DNA of 64,000 bases, from NCBI RefSeq assembly GCF_003610405.1, contig NZ_RAQC01000001.1:806001-870000 (forward strand), read 5' to 3'. Shown here piece by piece: positions 1 to 8,966 of the stretch. Position numbers and translations under genes: made by a program. The notes under the pieces are model-generated. The model saw only the letters and a list, made by a program, of their open reading frames with translations, was not told the origin of the DNA and did not search any database. The DNA is from Microbacterium sp. AG238 (GTDB lineage Bacteria > Actinomycetota > Actinomycetes > Actinomycetales > Microbacteriaceae). The stretch's first letter is position 1. Each line of letters begins with the position of its first letter.

Positions 1-3000
1 TTCTCGTCGGCCTCGCCGATGGCCTCGAGCCCGACGTACAGCTGCACGCCCTTCTCGATCTCGACGACGTGTTCGGCGCCGGGCACGAGACCGTACAGGT
101 AGTCCGCGGTGTCGAGCACGCTGAGGTCTCCGAAGGTGTCGCGCACCCGGTCGAACTCCTGCGTGGGCGTGGGGAACAGCAGCGAGTTCAACGTGCGTCG
201 CCGTGTCGGCGAGTCGGCGTCGAGGGCCGCGGCCTGCGACGGTGAGAGCTCGGCGGCGGCGGGCCGCACGGTGCGCCCGGCGAGCACCTTCGACCGGAAC
301 GGTTCGGGCCATCCGCCCGGCAGGTCACCGAGCTCGCCGGCCATGAAGCCGACGACGGACTCCGGGATGTCGTATGCCCCGGGGTCGGCGGCGAAGGCGG
401 CGGGATCCGCCTTGACGGCTGCGAGATGCAGGGCCAGATCGCCGACGACCTTCGACGACGGCGTGACCTTCGGAACCCGGCCGAGGATCTGGTTGGCCGC
501 GGCGTACATGTCCTCGATGAGCTCGAAGTCGTCGGCGAGGCCGAGCGCGATGGCCTGCTGGCGAAGGTTCGACAGCTGGCCGCCCGGGATCTCGTGACGG
601 TAGACGCGCCCGGTGGGGCCGGGAAGACCCGACTCGAACGGCCGGTACATGTGTCGTACCGCCTCCCAGTAGGGCTCGAGGTCCGAGACGGCACCCAGGT
701 CGAGCCCCGTGTCGCGTTCGGTGTGCGCGAGCGCGGCCACGAGAGCCGACAGCGACGGTTGGCTGGTCGTGCCGGCCATCGGCGCGGACGCTGCGTCGAC
801 GGCATCCGCTCCCGCGGCGCTCGCGGCCATCAGCGTGGCGAGCTGGCCGCCGGCGGTGTCGTGCGTGTGCACGTGGACCGGCAGATCGAAGCGTTCGCGC
901 AGCGCGGAGACCAGGCGCGATGCTGCGGCGGGGCGCAGCAAGCCGGCCATGTCTTTGATGGCGAGGATGTGCGCACCGGCGTCGACGATCTCCTCGGCGA
1001 GACGCAGGTAGTAGTCGAGCGTGTAGAGGTCTTCGGCCGGGTCGAGCAGATCGCCCGTGTAGCAGAGTGCGACCTCCGCGATCGTCGTCCCGGTCGCGAG
1101 CACGGCGTCGATCGCCGGACGCATCTGCGCGACGTCGTTCAGCGCGTCGAAGATCCGGAAGATGTCGACGCCGGCGTCTGCGGCCTCACGGACGAAGGCT
1201 TGCGTGACCGCGGTCGGGTAGGGCGTGTACCCCACGGTGTTGCGACCGCGCAGCAGCATCTGCAGTGCCACGTTGGGCAAGGCTGCACGCAGCTTGTCGA
1301 GCCGCTCCCACGGGTCTTCTCCGAGGAAGCGCAGCGCGACGTCGTAGGTCGCGCCACCCCACGCCTCGACCGAGAGGAGCTGCGGGGTGAGACGGGCGAC
1401 GGCGGGTGCGACCGCCACGAGGTCCTTCGTGCGCACCCGGGTCGCCAGGAGCGACTGGTGCGCGTCTCGGAAGGTCGTCTCGGTGACGGCGAGCGGCGTC
1501 TGGCGGCGCAGCGCCTCTGCGAACCCCGTCGGACCGAGTTCGAGCAGCCGCTGGCGCGAGCCGGCCTGCGGCGGCGCGGTCAGGTCGAGTCGCGGAAGCT
1601 TGCTCCGCGGCTCGACGCTCGTCGGGGCAGAACCGTGCGGACGGTTGACCGTGGTGTCTGCGAGCCATCCGAGGATCTTCGACCCGCGATCCTTCGACGT
1701 GCGCCCCTCGAGCAGTTCGGGGCGCTCGTCGATGAACGACGTGCTCAGGTCGCCGCGGGCGAAGGAGGGGTCATCGAGCACCTGCTGCAGGAACGGGATG
1801 TTGGTCGAGACGCCGCGGATGCGGAACTCGGCGAGGGCACGGCGCGAGCGCACGACCGCCGCGCCGAAGTCCCTGCCTCGGCAGGTGAGCTTGGCGAGCA
1901 TCGAGTCGAAGTGCGGGCTCACCTGAGAGCCGGCGGCGGTCGTGCCGCCGTCGAGACGGATGCCGGCTCCGCCCGGCGACCGGTACGTGGTGATCTTTCC
2001 CGTGTCGGGGCGGAACCCCTGTGCGGGGTCCTCGGTGGTGATGCGGCACTGCAGGGCGGCGCCGCGCAGCTGGATGCTGTCTTGAGTGAGGCCGAGCTGC
2101 GCCAGGGTCTCCCCCGCCGCGATCCGCATCTGCGACTGCACGAGGTCGACGTCGGTCACCTCCTCGGTGACGGTGTGCTCCACCTGGATACGAGGGTTCA
2201 TCTCGATGAACACGATCTCGCCCGCGCGGGGCCCGTCGGTCTCGAGCAGGAACTCGACGGTCCCGGCGTTCACGTAGCCGATCGAGGTCGCGAAGGCGAT
2301 CGCGTGCCGGTGGAGGGCGGAACGCGTCTCGTCGTCGAGGTTGGGGGCCGGCGCGATCTCGATGACCTTCTGGTGACGACGCTGCACCGAGCAGTCGCGC
2401 TCGAACAGGTGCACGGTCTCCCCCGTGGCATCGGCGAGCACCTGGACCTCAACGTGACGCGGACGGCGGACGGCCTGCTCCAAGAACACCCGGGCGTCGC
2501 CGAACGCGCTGCCGGCCTCGCGCATGGCCTCGGACAGGGCTGGGGCGAGCTCGTCGGGAGTGGCGACGCGCCGCATTCCCCGACCCCCACCGCCGGCGAC
2601 GGCCTTGACGAAGATCGGGTAGCCGATGTCACCGGCCTGCGAGACCAGGACATCGATGTCATCGGAGGCCTCCGTCGATCGCAGCACCGGAACGCCGGCG
2701 GCGACCGCATGGCTCTTGGCGGTGACCTTGTTGCCCGCCATCTCGAGCACGCGTGCGGACGGACCGATGAAGGCGATGCCCGCGTCGGCGGCGCGTGCGG
2801 CGAGCTCGGGGTTCTCGGACAGGAACCCGTAGCCCGGGTAGATCGCGTCGGCTCCGCTCTCACGCGCGACCCTGATGATCTCGTCGACGTCGAGGTAGGC
2901 CCGTACGGGATGACCCTTGACGCCGATCTCGTAGGCTTCGTCGGCCTTCAGCCGGTGAAGCGAGTATCGGTCCTCGTGCGGATAGACGGCGACGGTACGC

Positions 3001-3077
3001 GCCCCCAGCTCGAAAGCGGCGCGGAAGGCGCGGATGGCTATCTCACCGCGATTCGCGACAAGGATCTTGCGGAACAT
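1..3077 (-). CDS. pyc: Pyruvate carboxylase, 3' end beyond window
   Basis: ATP- and biotin-dependent carboxylation of pyruvate to oxaloacetate, the anaplerotic step feeding the TCA cycle. About 1025 residues are present, from ATG at 3077 (protein start MFRKILVANRGEIAIRAFRA). In order: biotin carboxylase N-terminal and ATP-grasp domains with the Gly-rich loop KAVAGGGGRGMRR and the FIEMNPRIQVEHTVTEE segment, then the carboxyltransferase TIM barrel with TTFRDAHQSLLATRVRT and the metal-site region HVHTHDTAGGQLATLMA, then the start of the PYC_OADA domain. Single-chain actinobacterial enzymes are about 1130 residues, so the missing part should carry the C-terminal biotinyl domain with its Met-Lys-Met motif. 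Transcribed away from the divergent ParA gene. A 906-aa reading frame on the opposite strand is a GC-rich shadow. Identification is secure. Confidence 0.97.
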   Translation of the reverse strand, partial: MFRKILVANRGEIAIRAFRAAFELGARTVAVYPHEDRYSLHRLKADEAYEIGVKGHPVRAYLDVDEIIRVARESGADAIYPGYGFLSENPELAARAADAGIAFIGPSARVLEMAGNKVTAKSHAVAAGVPVLRSTEASDDIDVLVSQAGDIGYPIFVKAVAGGGGRGMRRVATPDELAPALSEAMREAGSAFGDARVFLEQAVRRPRHVEVQVLADATGETVHLFERDCSVQRRHQKVIEIAPAPNLDDETRSALHRHAIAFATSIGYVNAGTVEFLLETDGPRAGEIVFIEMNPRIQVEHTVTEEVTDVDLVQSQMRIAAGETLAQLGLTQDSIQLRGAALQCRITTEDPAQGFRPDTGKITTYRSPGGAGIRLDGGTTAAGSQVSPHFDSMLAKLTCRGRDFGAAVVRSRRALAEFRIRGVSTNIPFLQQVLDDPSFARGDLSTSFIDERPELLEGRTSKDRGSKILGWLADTTVNRPHGSAPTSVEPRSKLPRLDLTAPPQAGSRQRLLELGPTGFAEALRRQTPLAVTETTFRDAHQSLLATRVRTKDLVAVAPAVARLTPQLLSVEAWGGATYDVALRFLGEDPWERLDKLRAALPNVALQMLLRGRNTVGYTPYPTAVTQAFVREAADAGVDIFRIFDALNDVAQMRPAIDAVLATGTTIAEVALCYTGDLLDPAEDLYTLDYYLRLAEEIVDAGAHILAIKDMAGLLRPAAASRLVSALRERFDLPVHVHTHDTAGGQLATLMAASAAGADAVDAASAPMAGTTSQPSLSALVAALAHTERDTGLDLGAVSDLEPYWEAVRHMYRPFESGLPGPTGRVYRHEIPGGQLSNLRQQAIALGLADDFELIEDMYAAANQILGRVPKVTPSSKVVGDLALHLAAVKADPAAFAADPGAYDIPESVVGFMAGELGDLPGGWPEPFRSKVLAGRTVRPAAAELSPSQAAALDADSPTRRRTLNSLLFPTPTQEFDRVRDTFGDLSVLDTADYLYGLVPGAEHVVEIEKGVQLYVGLEAIGEADE

Positions 3078-3167
3078 GCTCACCTCGCTGGGCTGAGTCG
3101 CACGGCGACGGCGCCGCGCGGGGGCTCGAATACCCTCACAGCCTAGGGGACGGTAACGTAGAGCCTC

Positions 3168-3989
3168 GTGCACGTACTTTCCGTCAGCTCGCTCAAGGGC
3201 GGGGTCGGCAAGACCACGGTCACCTTGGGGCTCGCATCCGCCGCGTTCGCCCGCGGTGTCCGGACGTTGGTCGTCGATCTCGATCCGCAGTCCGACGTGT
3301 CGACGGGGATGGACATCCAGGTCGCCGGCCGTCTCAACGTCGCCGATGTCCTCGCCAACCCGAAGGAGAAGGTGGTCCGTCAGGCCATCACCTCGAGCGG
3401 GTGGGCGAAGGTGCATCCCGGCACCATCGACGTTCTGATCGGCAGCCCGTCGGCCATCAACTTCGACGGACCGCACCCCAGCGTGCGGGATGTCTGGAAG
3501 CTCGAAGAGGCGCTGGCCACCATCGAGGCCGATTACGACCTCGTCCTCATCGACTGCGCCCCCTCTCTCAACGCCCTCACCCGCACGGCGTGGGCAGCGA
3601 GCGACCGCGTCATCGTCGTGACCGAGCCCGGTCTGTTCTCCGTCGCCGCGGCCGACCGAGCGCTGCGCGCGATCGAAGAGATCCGACGCGGTCTCTCCCC
3701 GCGCCTCCAGCCTCTCGGGATCGTGGTGAACCGTGTTCGCCCGCAGTCGATCGAGCACCAGTTCCGCATCAAAGAACTGCGCGACATGTTCGGCCCCCTG
3801 GTGCTCTCACCCCAGCTGCCCGAGCGCACCTCGCTGCAGCAGGCTCAAGGCGCGGCGAAGCCGCTGCACATCTGGCCGGGAGACTCCGCGCAGGAGCTCG
3901 CGTCCGATTTCGACGCGCTGCTCGACCGCGTGCTCCGGACGGGCCGTATCGCCGTCGCGGGCGAGGCCCCCACGGTCACACCGAGCTGA
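3168..3989 (+). CDS. ParA/Soj-family ATPase
   Basis: Deviant Walker-A partition-type ATPase of 273 aa. The N-terminus carries the P-loop SLKGGVGKTTVTLGLASAA, followed by the Walker A' stretch TLVVDLDPQSDVSTGMD and Walker B-like LVLIDCAPSLNALT. GTG start at 3168 with a TAACGT -10-like hexamer only 8 nt upstream (3154-3159), suggesting a leaderless or near-leaderless transcript. There is no ParB gene beside it, so this is an orphan ParA rather than the chromosomal parAB pair; such orphans often position other cargo, but nothing here identifies the cargo. It ends against a bidirectional terminator that separates it from the convergent MerR gene. Confidence 0.9.
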   Translation: MHVLSVSSLKGGVGKTTVTLGLASAAFARGVRTLVVDLDPQSDVSTGMDIQVAGRLNVADVLANPKEKVVRQAITSSGWAKVHPGTIDVLIGSPSAINFDGPHPSVRDVWKLEEALATIEADYDLVLIDCAPSLNALTRTAWAASDRVIVVTEPGLFSVAAADRALRAIEEIRRGLSPRLQPLGIVVNRVRPQSIEHQFRIKELRDMFGPLVLSPQLPERTSLQQAQGAAKPLHIWPGDSAQELASDFDALLDRVLRTGRIAVAGEAPTVTPS

Positions 3990-4012
3990 GCCGCCCGGAC
4001 CCACACGAACGA

Positions 4013-4044
4013 AACCCCGGCTGCACCCAAGGTGCGCCGGGGTT
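4013..4044. terminator. Bidirectional terminator between ParA and MerR genes
   Basis: Inverted repeat aaccccggctgcacc / ggtgcgccggggtt around a 3-nt loop, with one bulged base. It lies between two convergent genes, so it can serve both strands. Confidence 0.75.
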
Positions 4045-4061
4045 CTGTGTACGGGGAGGTC

Positions 4062-4607
4062 TCAGGCGCTGCGCGCAGCGCGACGCGTCGCGAGCTCGTC
4101 GACGGGGTCCGGAGCCTGCGGGTCGAACTCGACGAGCGTCGACTCGACCTCGCGCAGCACCTTGCCGACCGCGATGCCGAACACGCCCTGCCCACGGCTG
4201 ACGAGGTCGATGACCTCGTCGTTCGACGTGCAGAGGTACACCGAGGCGCCGTCGCTCATCAGCGTCGTCCCGGCGAGGTCGCGGATGCCCGCGGCGCGAA
4301 GCTGGTCGACGGCGACGCGGATCTGCTGCAGCGAGATGCCGGTGTCGAGCAGCCGCTTCACGAGCTTGAGGACGAGGATGTCGCGGAAGCCGTAGAGCCG
4401 CTGCGATCCCGAGCCACTGGCCCCGCGCACGGTCGGGACGACGAGTTCGGTCCGGGCCCAGTAGTCGAGCTGGCGGTAGGTGATGCCGGCGGCACGGGCG
4501 GCCTGCGCCCCGCGATATCCGGCTTCGTCGTCCATCTCGGGAAGACCGTCGGTGAAGAGGAGGTCGGTCGTGAACCGCATCTCGCCGAGCGAATCATGCG
4601 CGGTCAT
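4062..4607 (-). CDS. MerR-family regulator (Rv1830-like)
   Basis: 181-aa MerR-type DNA-binding protein. The winged-helix region contains AARAAGITYRQLDYWARTELVVPTVR, followed by a dimerisation helix rich in Leu (DILVLKLVKRLLDTGISLQQIRVAVDQLRAAG). There is no C-terminal Cys cluster, so a metal sensor is unlikely. ATG at 4607 follows a good Shine-Dalgarno (aggagg, 7 nt). It sits downstream of an FtsR-like MerR gene and a GarA-like FHA gene; in mycobacteria the corresponding order garA-MerR-bifunctional nuclease-MerR is conserved, but here only about 100 nt separate the two MerR genes, so the nuclease gene is missing from this spot. Target genes cannot be read from the sequence. Confidence 0.85.
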   Translation of the reverse strand: MTAHDSLGEMRFTTDLLFTDGLPEMDDEAGYRGAQAARAAGITYRQLDYWARTELVVPTVRGASGSGSQRLYGFRDILVLKLVKRLLDTGISLQQIRVAVDQLRAAGIRDLAGTTLMSDGASVYLCTSNDEVIDLVSRGQGVFGIAVGKVLREVESTLVEFDPQAPDPVDELATRRAARSA

Positions 4608-4707
4608 CTGGTCCTCCTGCCGGACGGTCGGGTTTCTTCCACGCTAGATGAGGGATGCCGCCGCGGCAACGACATCCGGTCAGAGCCCGCGGCGTGTCGC
4701 GCGGTGC

Positions 4708-5388
4708 TCACCGGACCAGTCGGTCGATCGCGGTCTGGACGAACGCGGAACGGACATCGTCGAGCCGACGCAACAGCTCGGGGGCGAGTTCGTGCGCACG
4801 CCCACGAGCCGATGAATCGGTGCGGCGCAGCAGCGGCGCGAGGGCCGTCTCGACGAGCGCCACGTCGCGTTCTGCCGCCTGTCGGACAGTGCGGAGGTGG
4901 CGCGGCCCGATCCCGTGGCGATCGAGCGCCACGAGCGTGCGCAACAGAACCAGCGCGCGCTCGTCGTAGGTGTCAGCGGCAGGCAGCAGCCCGGCAGAGA
5001 CGGCGTCGCCGAGCAACGCCGGGGTGGCCTCGGCCTGGTCGATCAGCTCGTCGCGCCGGTAGCGCCGATGCTGAACGATGGATGCCGGCAACGCAGGAGG
5101 AGGACCCTCCGCCCCCGGGTCATCGAGGTACTCCCGAATGCGGGCCAGCGGCATGTAGTGGTCGCGCTGGAGTGTCAACGCGGTGCGCAGACGTTCGACA
5201 TCGGCGGGTGAGAACTTCCGATACCCCGACCCGGTGCGGGTGGGGGTCACGATTCCCTGATCTTCGAGGTACCGCAGCTTGCTCGAACTCAGCGCCGGGA
5301 ACTCCGGGCTGAGCCGGGCGAGGACCTGACCGATGCTCAGGTGACCCGCCGCCGTGGACCGGCCGCGGGCAGCGGGAGCCGCGCTCAC
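4708..5388 (-). CDS. ftsR: FtsR-like MerR-family regulator
   Basis: 226-aa protein with an N-terminal MerR helix-turn-helix: LSIGQVLARLSPEFPALSSS followed by KLRYLEDQGIVTPTRTGSGY and FSPADVERL. This sequence and its position directly after the FHA gene match the Rv1828/FtsR family, which in Corynebacterium activates ftsZ (family knowledge). GTG start at 5388 overlaps the FHA stop codon by a GTGA, so the two are translationally coupled. The C-terminal half (VALVETALAPLLRR and onward) is helical and probably the dimerisation/effector region. No ftsZ gene is in the window, so the regulatory target is inferred from orthology alone. Confidence 0.85.
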   Translation of the reverse strand: MSAAPAARGRSTAAGHLSIGQVLARLSPEFPALSSSKLRYLEDQGIVTPTRTGSGYRKFSPADVERLRTALTLQRDHYMPLARIREYLDDPGAEGPPPALPASIVQHRRYRRDELIDQAEATPALLGDAVSAGLLPAADTYDERALVLLRTLVALDRHGIGPRHLRTVRQAAERDVALVETALAPLLRRTDSSARGRAHELAPELLRRLDDVRSAFVQTAIDRLVR

Positions 5389-5879
5389 GCGCCGGTCGCC
5401 GGAGCGCGATCGAGCGGTGAGACGAAGAAGTTCAGGCGGAACTTGCCGACGCGCAGTTCAGCCCCGTCGGAGAGCACGGCACGGTCCACACGCTCGCCGT
5501 TGACATAGGTGCCGTTGAGCGAGCGCTGGTCCACGATCTCGAAAGCCGACCCCGTGCGGGTGATCTCGGCGTGCCGACGCGAGACGGTGACGTCATCGAA
5601 GAAGATGTCGGCCTCGGGGTGGCGGCCGACGGTCGTCACGTCGGTGTCGAGCAGATACCGCGCGCCCGCGGTCGGGCCCGAACGCACCAGAAGCAGGGCC
5701 GCCCGCTCGGGCAACGCCTGGATCGCGTCGCGCTCCACAGCGGTGAGGTCAGCCCCGAACGGCACGAACGACAGGTCCAGGTCGTGCCCGAACGTCTGCG
5801 TCGTGTCCGAGGAACCGCTGTGCGGCGCGCGGTCGGGTCCGCGTCGGATGTCGTCGACGTCTCGATCCTTTTCGTCCAC
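5385..5879 (-). CDS. garA: FHA-domain phosphoswitch protein (GarA/OdhI type)
   Basis: 164-aa protein with a C-terminal FHA domain: TTVGRHPEADIFFDDVTVSR, then RRHAEI and SLNGTYVNGERV, the canonical GR...SRxH...NGT phosphothreonine-binding set. The N-terminal tail has SDTTQTFGHDL, corresponding to the ETTS-type double-Thr motif that PknB/PknG phosphorylates in GarA/OdhI; phosphorylation makes the tail fold onto the FHA domain and releases 2-oxoglutarate dehydrogenase from inhibition (family knowledge). The start is GTG 5879, preceded by gaggagg. First gene of an overlapping FHA-MerR unit. Dihydrolipoyl dehydrogenase, the E3 shared by 2-oxoglutarate dehydrogenase, lies 0.7 kb away on the other strand. 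Confidence 0.9.
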   Translation of the reverse strand: MDEKDRDVDDIRRGPDRAPHSGSSDTTQTFGHDLDLSFVPFGADLTAVERDAIQALPERAALLLVRSGPTAGARYLLDTDVTTVGRHPEADIFFDDVTVSRRHAEITRTGSAFEIVDQRSLNGTYVNGERVDRAVLSDGAELRVGKFRLNFFVSPLDRAPATGA

Positions 5880-5985
5880 AGTGTCCTCCTCTTCCGGGCC
5901 AGCCTAACGGATCGGCGACGAGTCGCGAACGCGAATACCGGGCCCTCTCACCCCGTTCATATAGCCGAGGATTAGGCTCGGCACG

Positions 5986-6540
5986 ATGTCTGCACGCACT
6001 CCTTCGCTTCGCACGCGCCTGCTCGTGGGTCTCGGCCTCGTGCTCGGCCTCGCTGCGGCTTCGCCCGCTTCGCCCGCTCTGGCACACGACGAATTGCTCG
6101 CCTCCGACCCTGCCGCGGATTCGACCGTCGCCGCGCTGCCCGACGAACTGACCCTCACCTTCAGCGGCGTACTCATCGACGAGGACGGCGTCAATGCGAT
6201 CTCGGTGACCGATGCGGCCGGCACGGAGCTCGCCGAGGGCGCGCCGACGCTCGACGGGACGACGGCGACGCAGGCCCTCAGCGGAGACAGTCAGGGGCCC
6301 ATCACGGTGCGCTGGCGCGTCGTCTCGAGCGACGGTCATCCGGTCTCCGGAGAGTTCTCGTTCGTCGCCGGCGACCCCGCTGCGGCGCCCACGGCGTCGA
6401 CCGATGGAACCGCCGAGGCCGCACCCGCCGAAGGCCTGCCGGCGGTGTTCTGGATCGTCGTGTCGATCGTCGCGGTCGCCGGTGTCATCGCCCTCGTCGT
6501 CGCCCTGATCGCGGCGTCTCGGCGGCGCACCGAGGACTAG
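5986..6540 (+). CDS. copC: Secreted, membrane-anchored CopC-domain protein
   Basis: 184 aa. A signal peptide (about residues 1-30, ending SPALA) precedes a CopC domain that starts with the expected mature N-terminus HDELLASDPA, whose His is the Cu(II) ligand, and ends with the conserved SSDGHPVSGEFSFVAGD. After an Ala/Thr/Pro-rich linker there is one TM helix (PAVFWIVVSIVAVAGVIALV) and a short basic tail, so the copper-binding domain is held outside the membrane. No CopD or YcnI gene is adjacent. A TAGGCT hexamer at 5973-5978 lies 7 nt before the ATG, arguing for a leaderless mRNA. Role in copper handling is inferred from the family. Confidence 0.88.
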   Translation: MSARTPSLRTRLLVGLGLVLGLAAASPASPALAHDELLASDPAADSTVAALPDELTLTFSGVLIDEDGVNAISVTDAAGTELAEGAPTLDGTTATQALSGDSQGPITVRWRVVSSDGHPVSGEFSFVAGDPAAAPTASTDGTAEAAPAEGLPAVFWIVVSIVAVAGVIALVVALIAASRRRTED

Positions 6541-6549
6541 GCTGGGACC

Positions 6550-7950
6550 ATGCCTCACTACAACGTCGTCATCCTCGGCGCGGGCCCCGGCGGGTATGTC
6601 GCAGCTGTCCGCGCTGCGCAGCTCGGACAGTCCGTCGCGATCATCGAAGAGAAGTACTGGGGAGGCGTCTGCCTCAACGTCGGCTGCATCCCCTCCAAGG
6701 CTCTGCTGAAGAACGCCGACCTCGCCCACACCTTCAAGCACAAGGCCGATCTCTTCGGCATCAGCGGAGATGTGAACTTCGACTTCGGCACCGCGTTCGA
6801 CCGCAGCCGCAAGGTGGCCGAGACGCACGTCAAGGGCATCCACTTCCTGATGAAGAAGAACAAGGTCACCGAGTACGAGGGCCGCGGGTCGTTCCTCGAC
6901 GCGAAGTCGATCCAGGTGACCAAGGCCGACGGCTCGCAGGAGACGGTGACGTTCGACAACGTCATCATCGCCACGGGCTCGACGGTGCGCCTGCTCCCCG
7001 GCGTGCAGCTGAGCGACAACGTCGTGACCTACGAGGAGCAGATCCTCACGCGCGACCTGCCGAACTCGATCGTCATCGTCGGCGCCGGCGCGATCGGCAT
7101 GGAGTTCGCGTTCGTCATGTCGAACTACGGCGTGAAGGTCACGATCATCGAGTTCCTCGACCGCGCTCTCCCCAACGAGGACGTCGAGGTCTCGAAGGAG
7201 ATCCAGAAGCAGTACAAGAAGTACGGCATCGACATCCTCACCTCGACCAAGGTCGAGCAGATCGTCGACTCGGGCGACAAGGTCACGGTCTCGTACTCGG
7301 CCAACGCCGACGGCGCGAAGGGTCAGATCGAGGCCGACAAGGTGCTCATGTCGATCGGCTTCGCTCCCCGTGTCGAGGGCTTCGGTCTCGAGAACACCGG
7401 TGTCAAGCTCACCGAGCGCGGCGCGATCGACATCGACGACTACATGCGCACCAACGTCGAGGGCATCTACGCGATCGGTGATGTCACCGCGAAGCTGCAG
7501 CTCGCGCATGTCGCCGAGGCGCAGGGCGTCGTGGCGGCCGAGACCATCGGTGGAGCCGAGACGCAGACGCTCGGCGACTACCGCAACATGCCGCGCGCGA
7601 CGTTCTGCTCGCCGCAGGTCGCGTCGTTCGGTCTCACCGAGCAGCAGGCGCGCGACGCCGGCTACGACGTCAAGGTCGCGAAGTTCCCGTTCTCGGCCAA
7701 CGGCAAGGCCAACGGTCTGGGCGAGCCCGTCGGCTTCGTCAAGCTCATCGCAGATGCCGAGCACCTCGAGCTCCTGGGCGGCCACCTGATCGGCCCCGAC
7801 GTGTCGGAGCTTCTGCCCGAGCTCACCCTGGCGCAGAAGTGGGACCTCACCGCGCTCGAGGCAGCGCGCAACGTCCACACGCACCCCACGCTCTCGGAGG
7901 GCCTGCAGGAGGCCTTCCACGGTCTCGCGGGGCACATGATCAACCTCTGA
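6550..7950 (+). CDS. lpdA: Dihydrolipoyl dehydrogenase (E3)
   Basis: 466-aa FAD/NAD-dependent oxidoreductase that reoxidises dihydrolipoyl groups of the 2-oxoacid dehydrogenase complexes. Visible: FAD-binding [20 protein letters not shown], redox-active disulfide [18 protein letters not shown]-binding [20 protein letters not shown], second FAD motif GIYAIGDVT and the C-terminal His-Glu pair in [13 protein letters not shown]. Full length. The TAGGCT hexamer at 6538-6543 includes the copC stop codon and stands 6 nt before the ATG, so the gene probably has its own leaderless transcript as well as read-through from copC. A strong symmetrical terminator follows. Confidence 0.97.
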   Translation: MPHYNVVILGAGPGGYVAAVRAAQLGQSVAIIEEKYWGGVCLNVGCIPSKALLKNADLAHTFKHKADLFGISGDVNFDFGTAFDRSRKVAETHVKGIHFLMKKNKVTEYEGRGSFLDAKSIQVTKADGSQETVTFDNVIIATGSTVRLLPGVQLSDNVVTYEEQILTRDLPNSIVIVGAGAIGMEFAFVMSNYGVKVTIIEFLDRALPNEDVEVSKEIQKQYKKYGIDILTSTKVEQIVDSGDKVTVSYSANADGAKGQIEADKVLMSIGFAPRVEGFGLENTGVKLTERGAIDIDDYMRTNVEGIYAIGDVTAKLQLAHVAEAQGVVAAETIGGAETQTLGDYRNMPRATFCSPQVASFGLTEQQARDAGYDVKVAKFPFSANGKANGLGEPVGFVKLIADAEHLELLGGHLIGPDVSELLPELTLAQKWDLTALEAARNVHTHPTLSEGLQEAFHGLAGHMINL

Positions 7951-7960
7951 CGCTCGCGTC

Positions 7961-8015
7961 ACGCAAAGACGAACGCACCGCTCGGCTCCGGCCGGCGGTG
8001 CGTTCGTCTTTGCGT
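7961..8015. terminator. Strong bidirectional terminator after lpdA
   Basis: Perfect 20-bp inverted repeat: acgcaaagacgaacgcaccg at 7961-7980 pairs with 7996-8015, with a 15-nt loop. The arms end in A/T-rich acgcaaaga/tctttgcgt tracts, so it can terminate lpdA rightward and the CYTH gene leftward. Confidence 0.88.
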
Positions 8016-8036
8016 GTCGGTGAGAACCCGGGAGGC

Positions 8037-8693
8037 TTAGCGCCCGAGAGCGCGTCCGAGCTTGGATTCGGATGCCGCGGGCGCTCCCCCGGCCGAGGCG
8101 ACCAGCTCATCGGCCGCGGCGAAGAGCGATGCGACGCCCTCCGCGCTGCGCGGTGCTGCGGGCCCGAGCTCGAGCTCCCACTCGCGCCAGGAGCTGACCC
8201 GCCCGGATCGCTCATCGGTCGCCGTCACCCGGTCGTCGACGAACTCCGCGACCATGTCACCCTCGGCATCGAGCAACGCGAACGCGGTGCGCGAGTTGCG
8301 GATGCGCGCGATGACCTCGAACGGCGGCTGCGCCACTTCGGCCAGCTCGGCGACGATCGCCTCGGGCACCTCGAGCGGAGCCGATTCGTCGGCGTCGTCG
8401 AGGGGCCAGTGCGTCTCGAGCTTGCCTTCCGGCGTCGAGCGCTTCACGTGCCAGCCGGCGTCGGGTCCGCCCGTGCGCCGTCGGAGCGCTGTCAACGCAG
8501 CGGCGAGCCGACCGTCGGCGGTGTCGAGATAGCGCGCGTCGAGCGCGCGGGGCTCGGCCTCGCCTACCGTCGCGACCCCCGGAAGCGTCGACCAGTCGGG
8601 AACGGCCGTGTCGTCCCCGACGTCGTATTTGCGCTCGACCTCGAGCGAGCTGCGCGGCTCAGTCGTCACTGGTGACGCGGTCGTCGCGCTCAT
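8037..8693 (-). CDS. CYTH-domain protein
   Basis: 218 aa from ATG 8693 (an alternative GTG at 8669 gives 210 aa). The signature EVERKYDV near the N-terminus (the ExExK of CYTH) and alternating charged beta-strand segments such as WHVKRSTPEGKLETHWPL mark the triphosphate tunnel fold. These enzymes bind inorganic triphosphate or organic phosphate chains in a metal-lined barrel; the exact substrate cannot be told from sequence. No CHAD domain is fused. The start overlaps the stop of the upstream small gene, indicating co-translation. Confidence 0.85.
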   Translation of the reverse strand: MSATTASPVTTEPRSSLEVERKYDVGDDTAVPDWSTLPGVATVGEAEPRALDARYLDTADGRLAAALTALRRRTGGPDAGWHVKRSTPEGKLETHWPLDDADESAPLEVPEAIVAELAEVAQPPFEVIARIRNSRTAFALLDAEGDMVAEFVDDRVTATDERSGRVSSWREWELELGPAAPRSAEGVASLFAAADELVASAGGAPAASESKLGRALGR

Positions 8694-8904
8694 CGGTCGA
8701 GGGGTCGATGTCGCCCTCGGCTTCGACGAAGTGGAACTCCGACGACGTCGGGCCGTCACCCTCGCCCGTGTTCTCGGGCTGGCCGGCGCGCTCGTAGACC
8801 ACCTGGGTCTCGCTGTAGGGAAGGATGAGCCGGTCTGACGCGTCGTCGTCCAGCGGAAGGGTCTGCCCGTCGAGGGGACCACCGTGCAGTCGTGCAATAG
8901 CCAT
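8659..8904 (-). CDS. Small conserved hypothetical protein
   Basis: 81-aa acidic protein beginning MAIARLHGGPLDGQTLPLDD, a short motif I associate with small actinobacterial proteins of unknown function, with a Tyr-rich strand (YSETQVVYERAG) and an Asp/Glu-rich tail. The ATG at 8904 has a Shine-Dalgarno-like ggagg upstream, and the reading frame ends inside the start region of the CYTH gene. These features, more than homology, support it as a real gene. Function unknown. Confidence 0.75.
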   Translation of the reverse strand: MAIARLHGGPLDGQTLPLDDDASDRLILPYSETQVVYERAGQPENTGEGDGPTSSEFHFVEAEGDIDPSTDERDDRVTSDD

Positions 8905-8966
8905 GTTCTGACCTCCTGGCTCCCGACGATACCCTCGCGGGCCGACCCGGCCGATACGCTTGCGCC

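Noticed and set aside
426..3146. 906-aa plus-strand reading frame over pyc
   Set aside because: Its protein is Arg/Gly/Asp-rich low-quality sequence and lies antisense to an unmistakable pyruvate carboxylase; a high-GC shadow frame.
5749..7962. 737-aa minus-strand frame over lpdA and copC
   Set aside because: Antisense to two clearly recognised genes and without any family resemblance.
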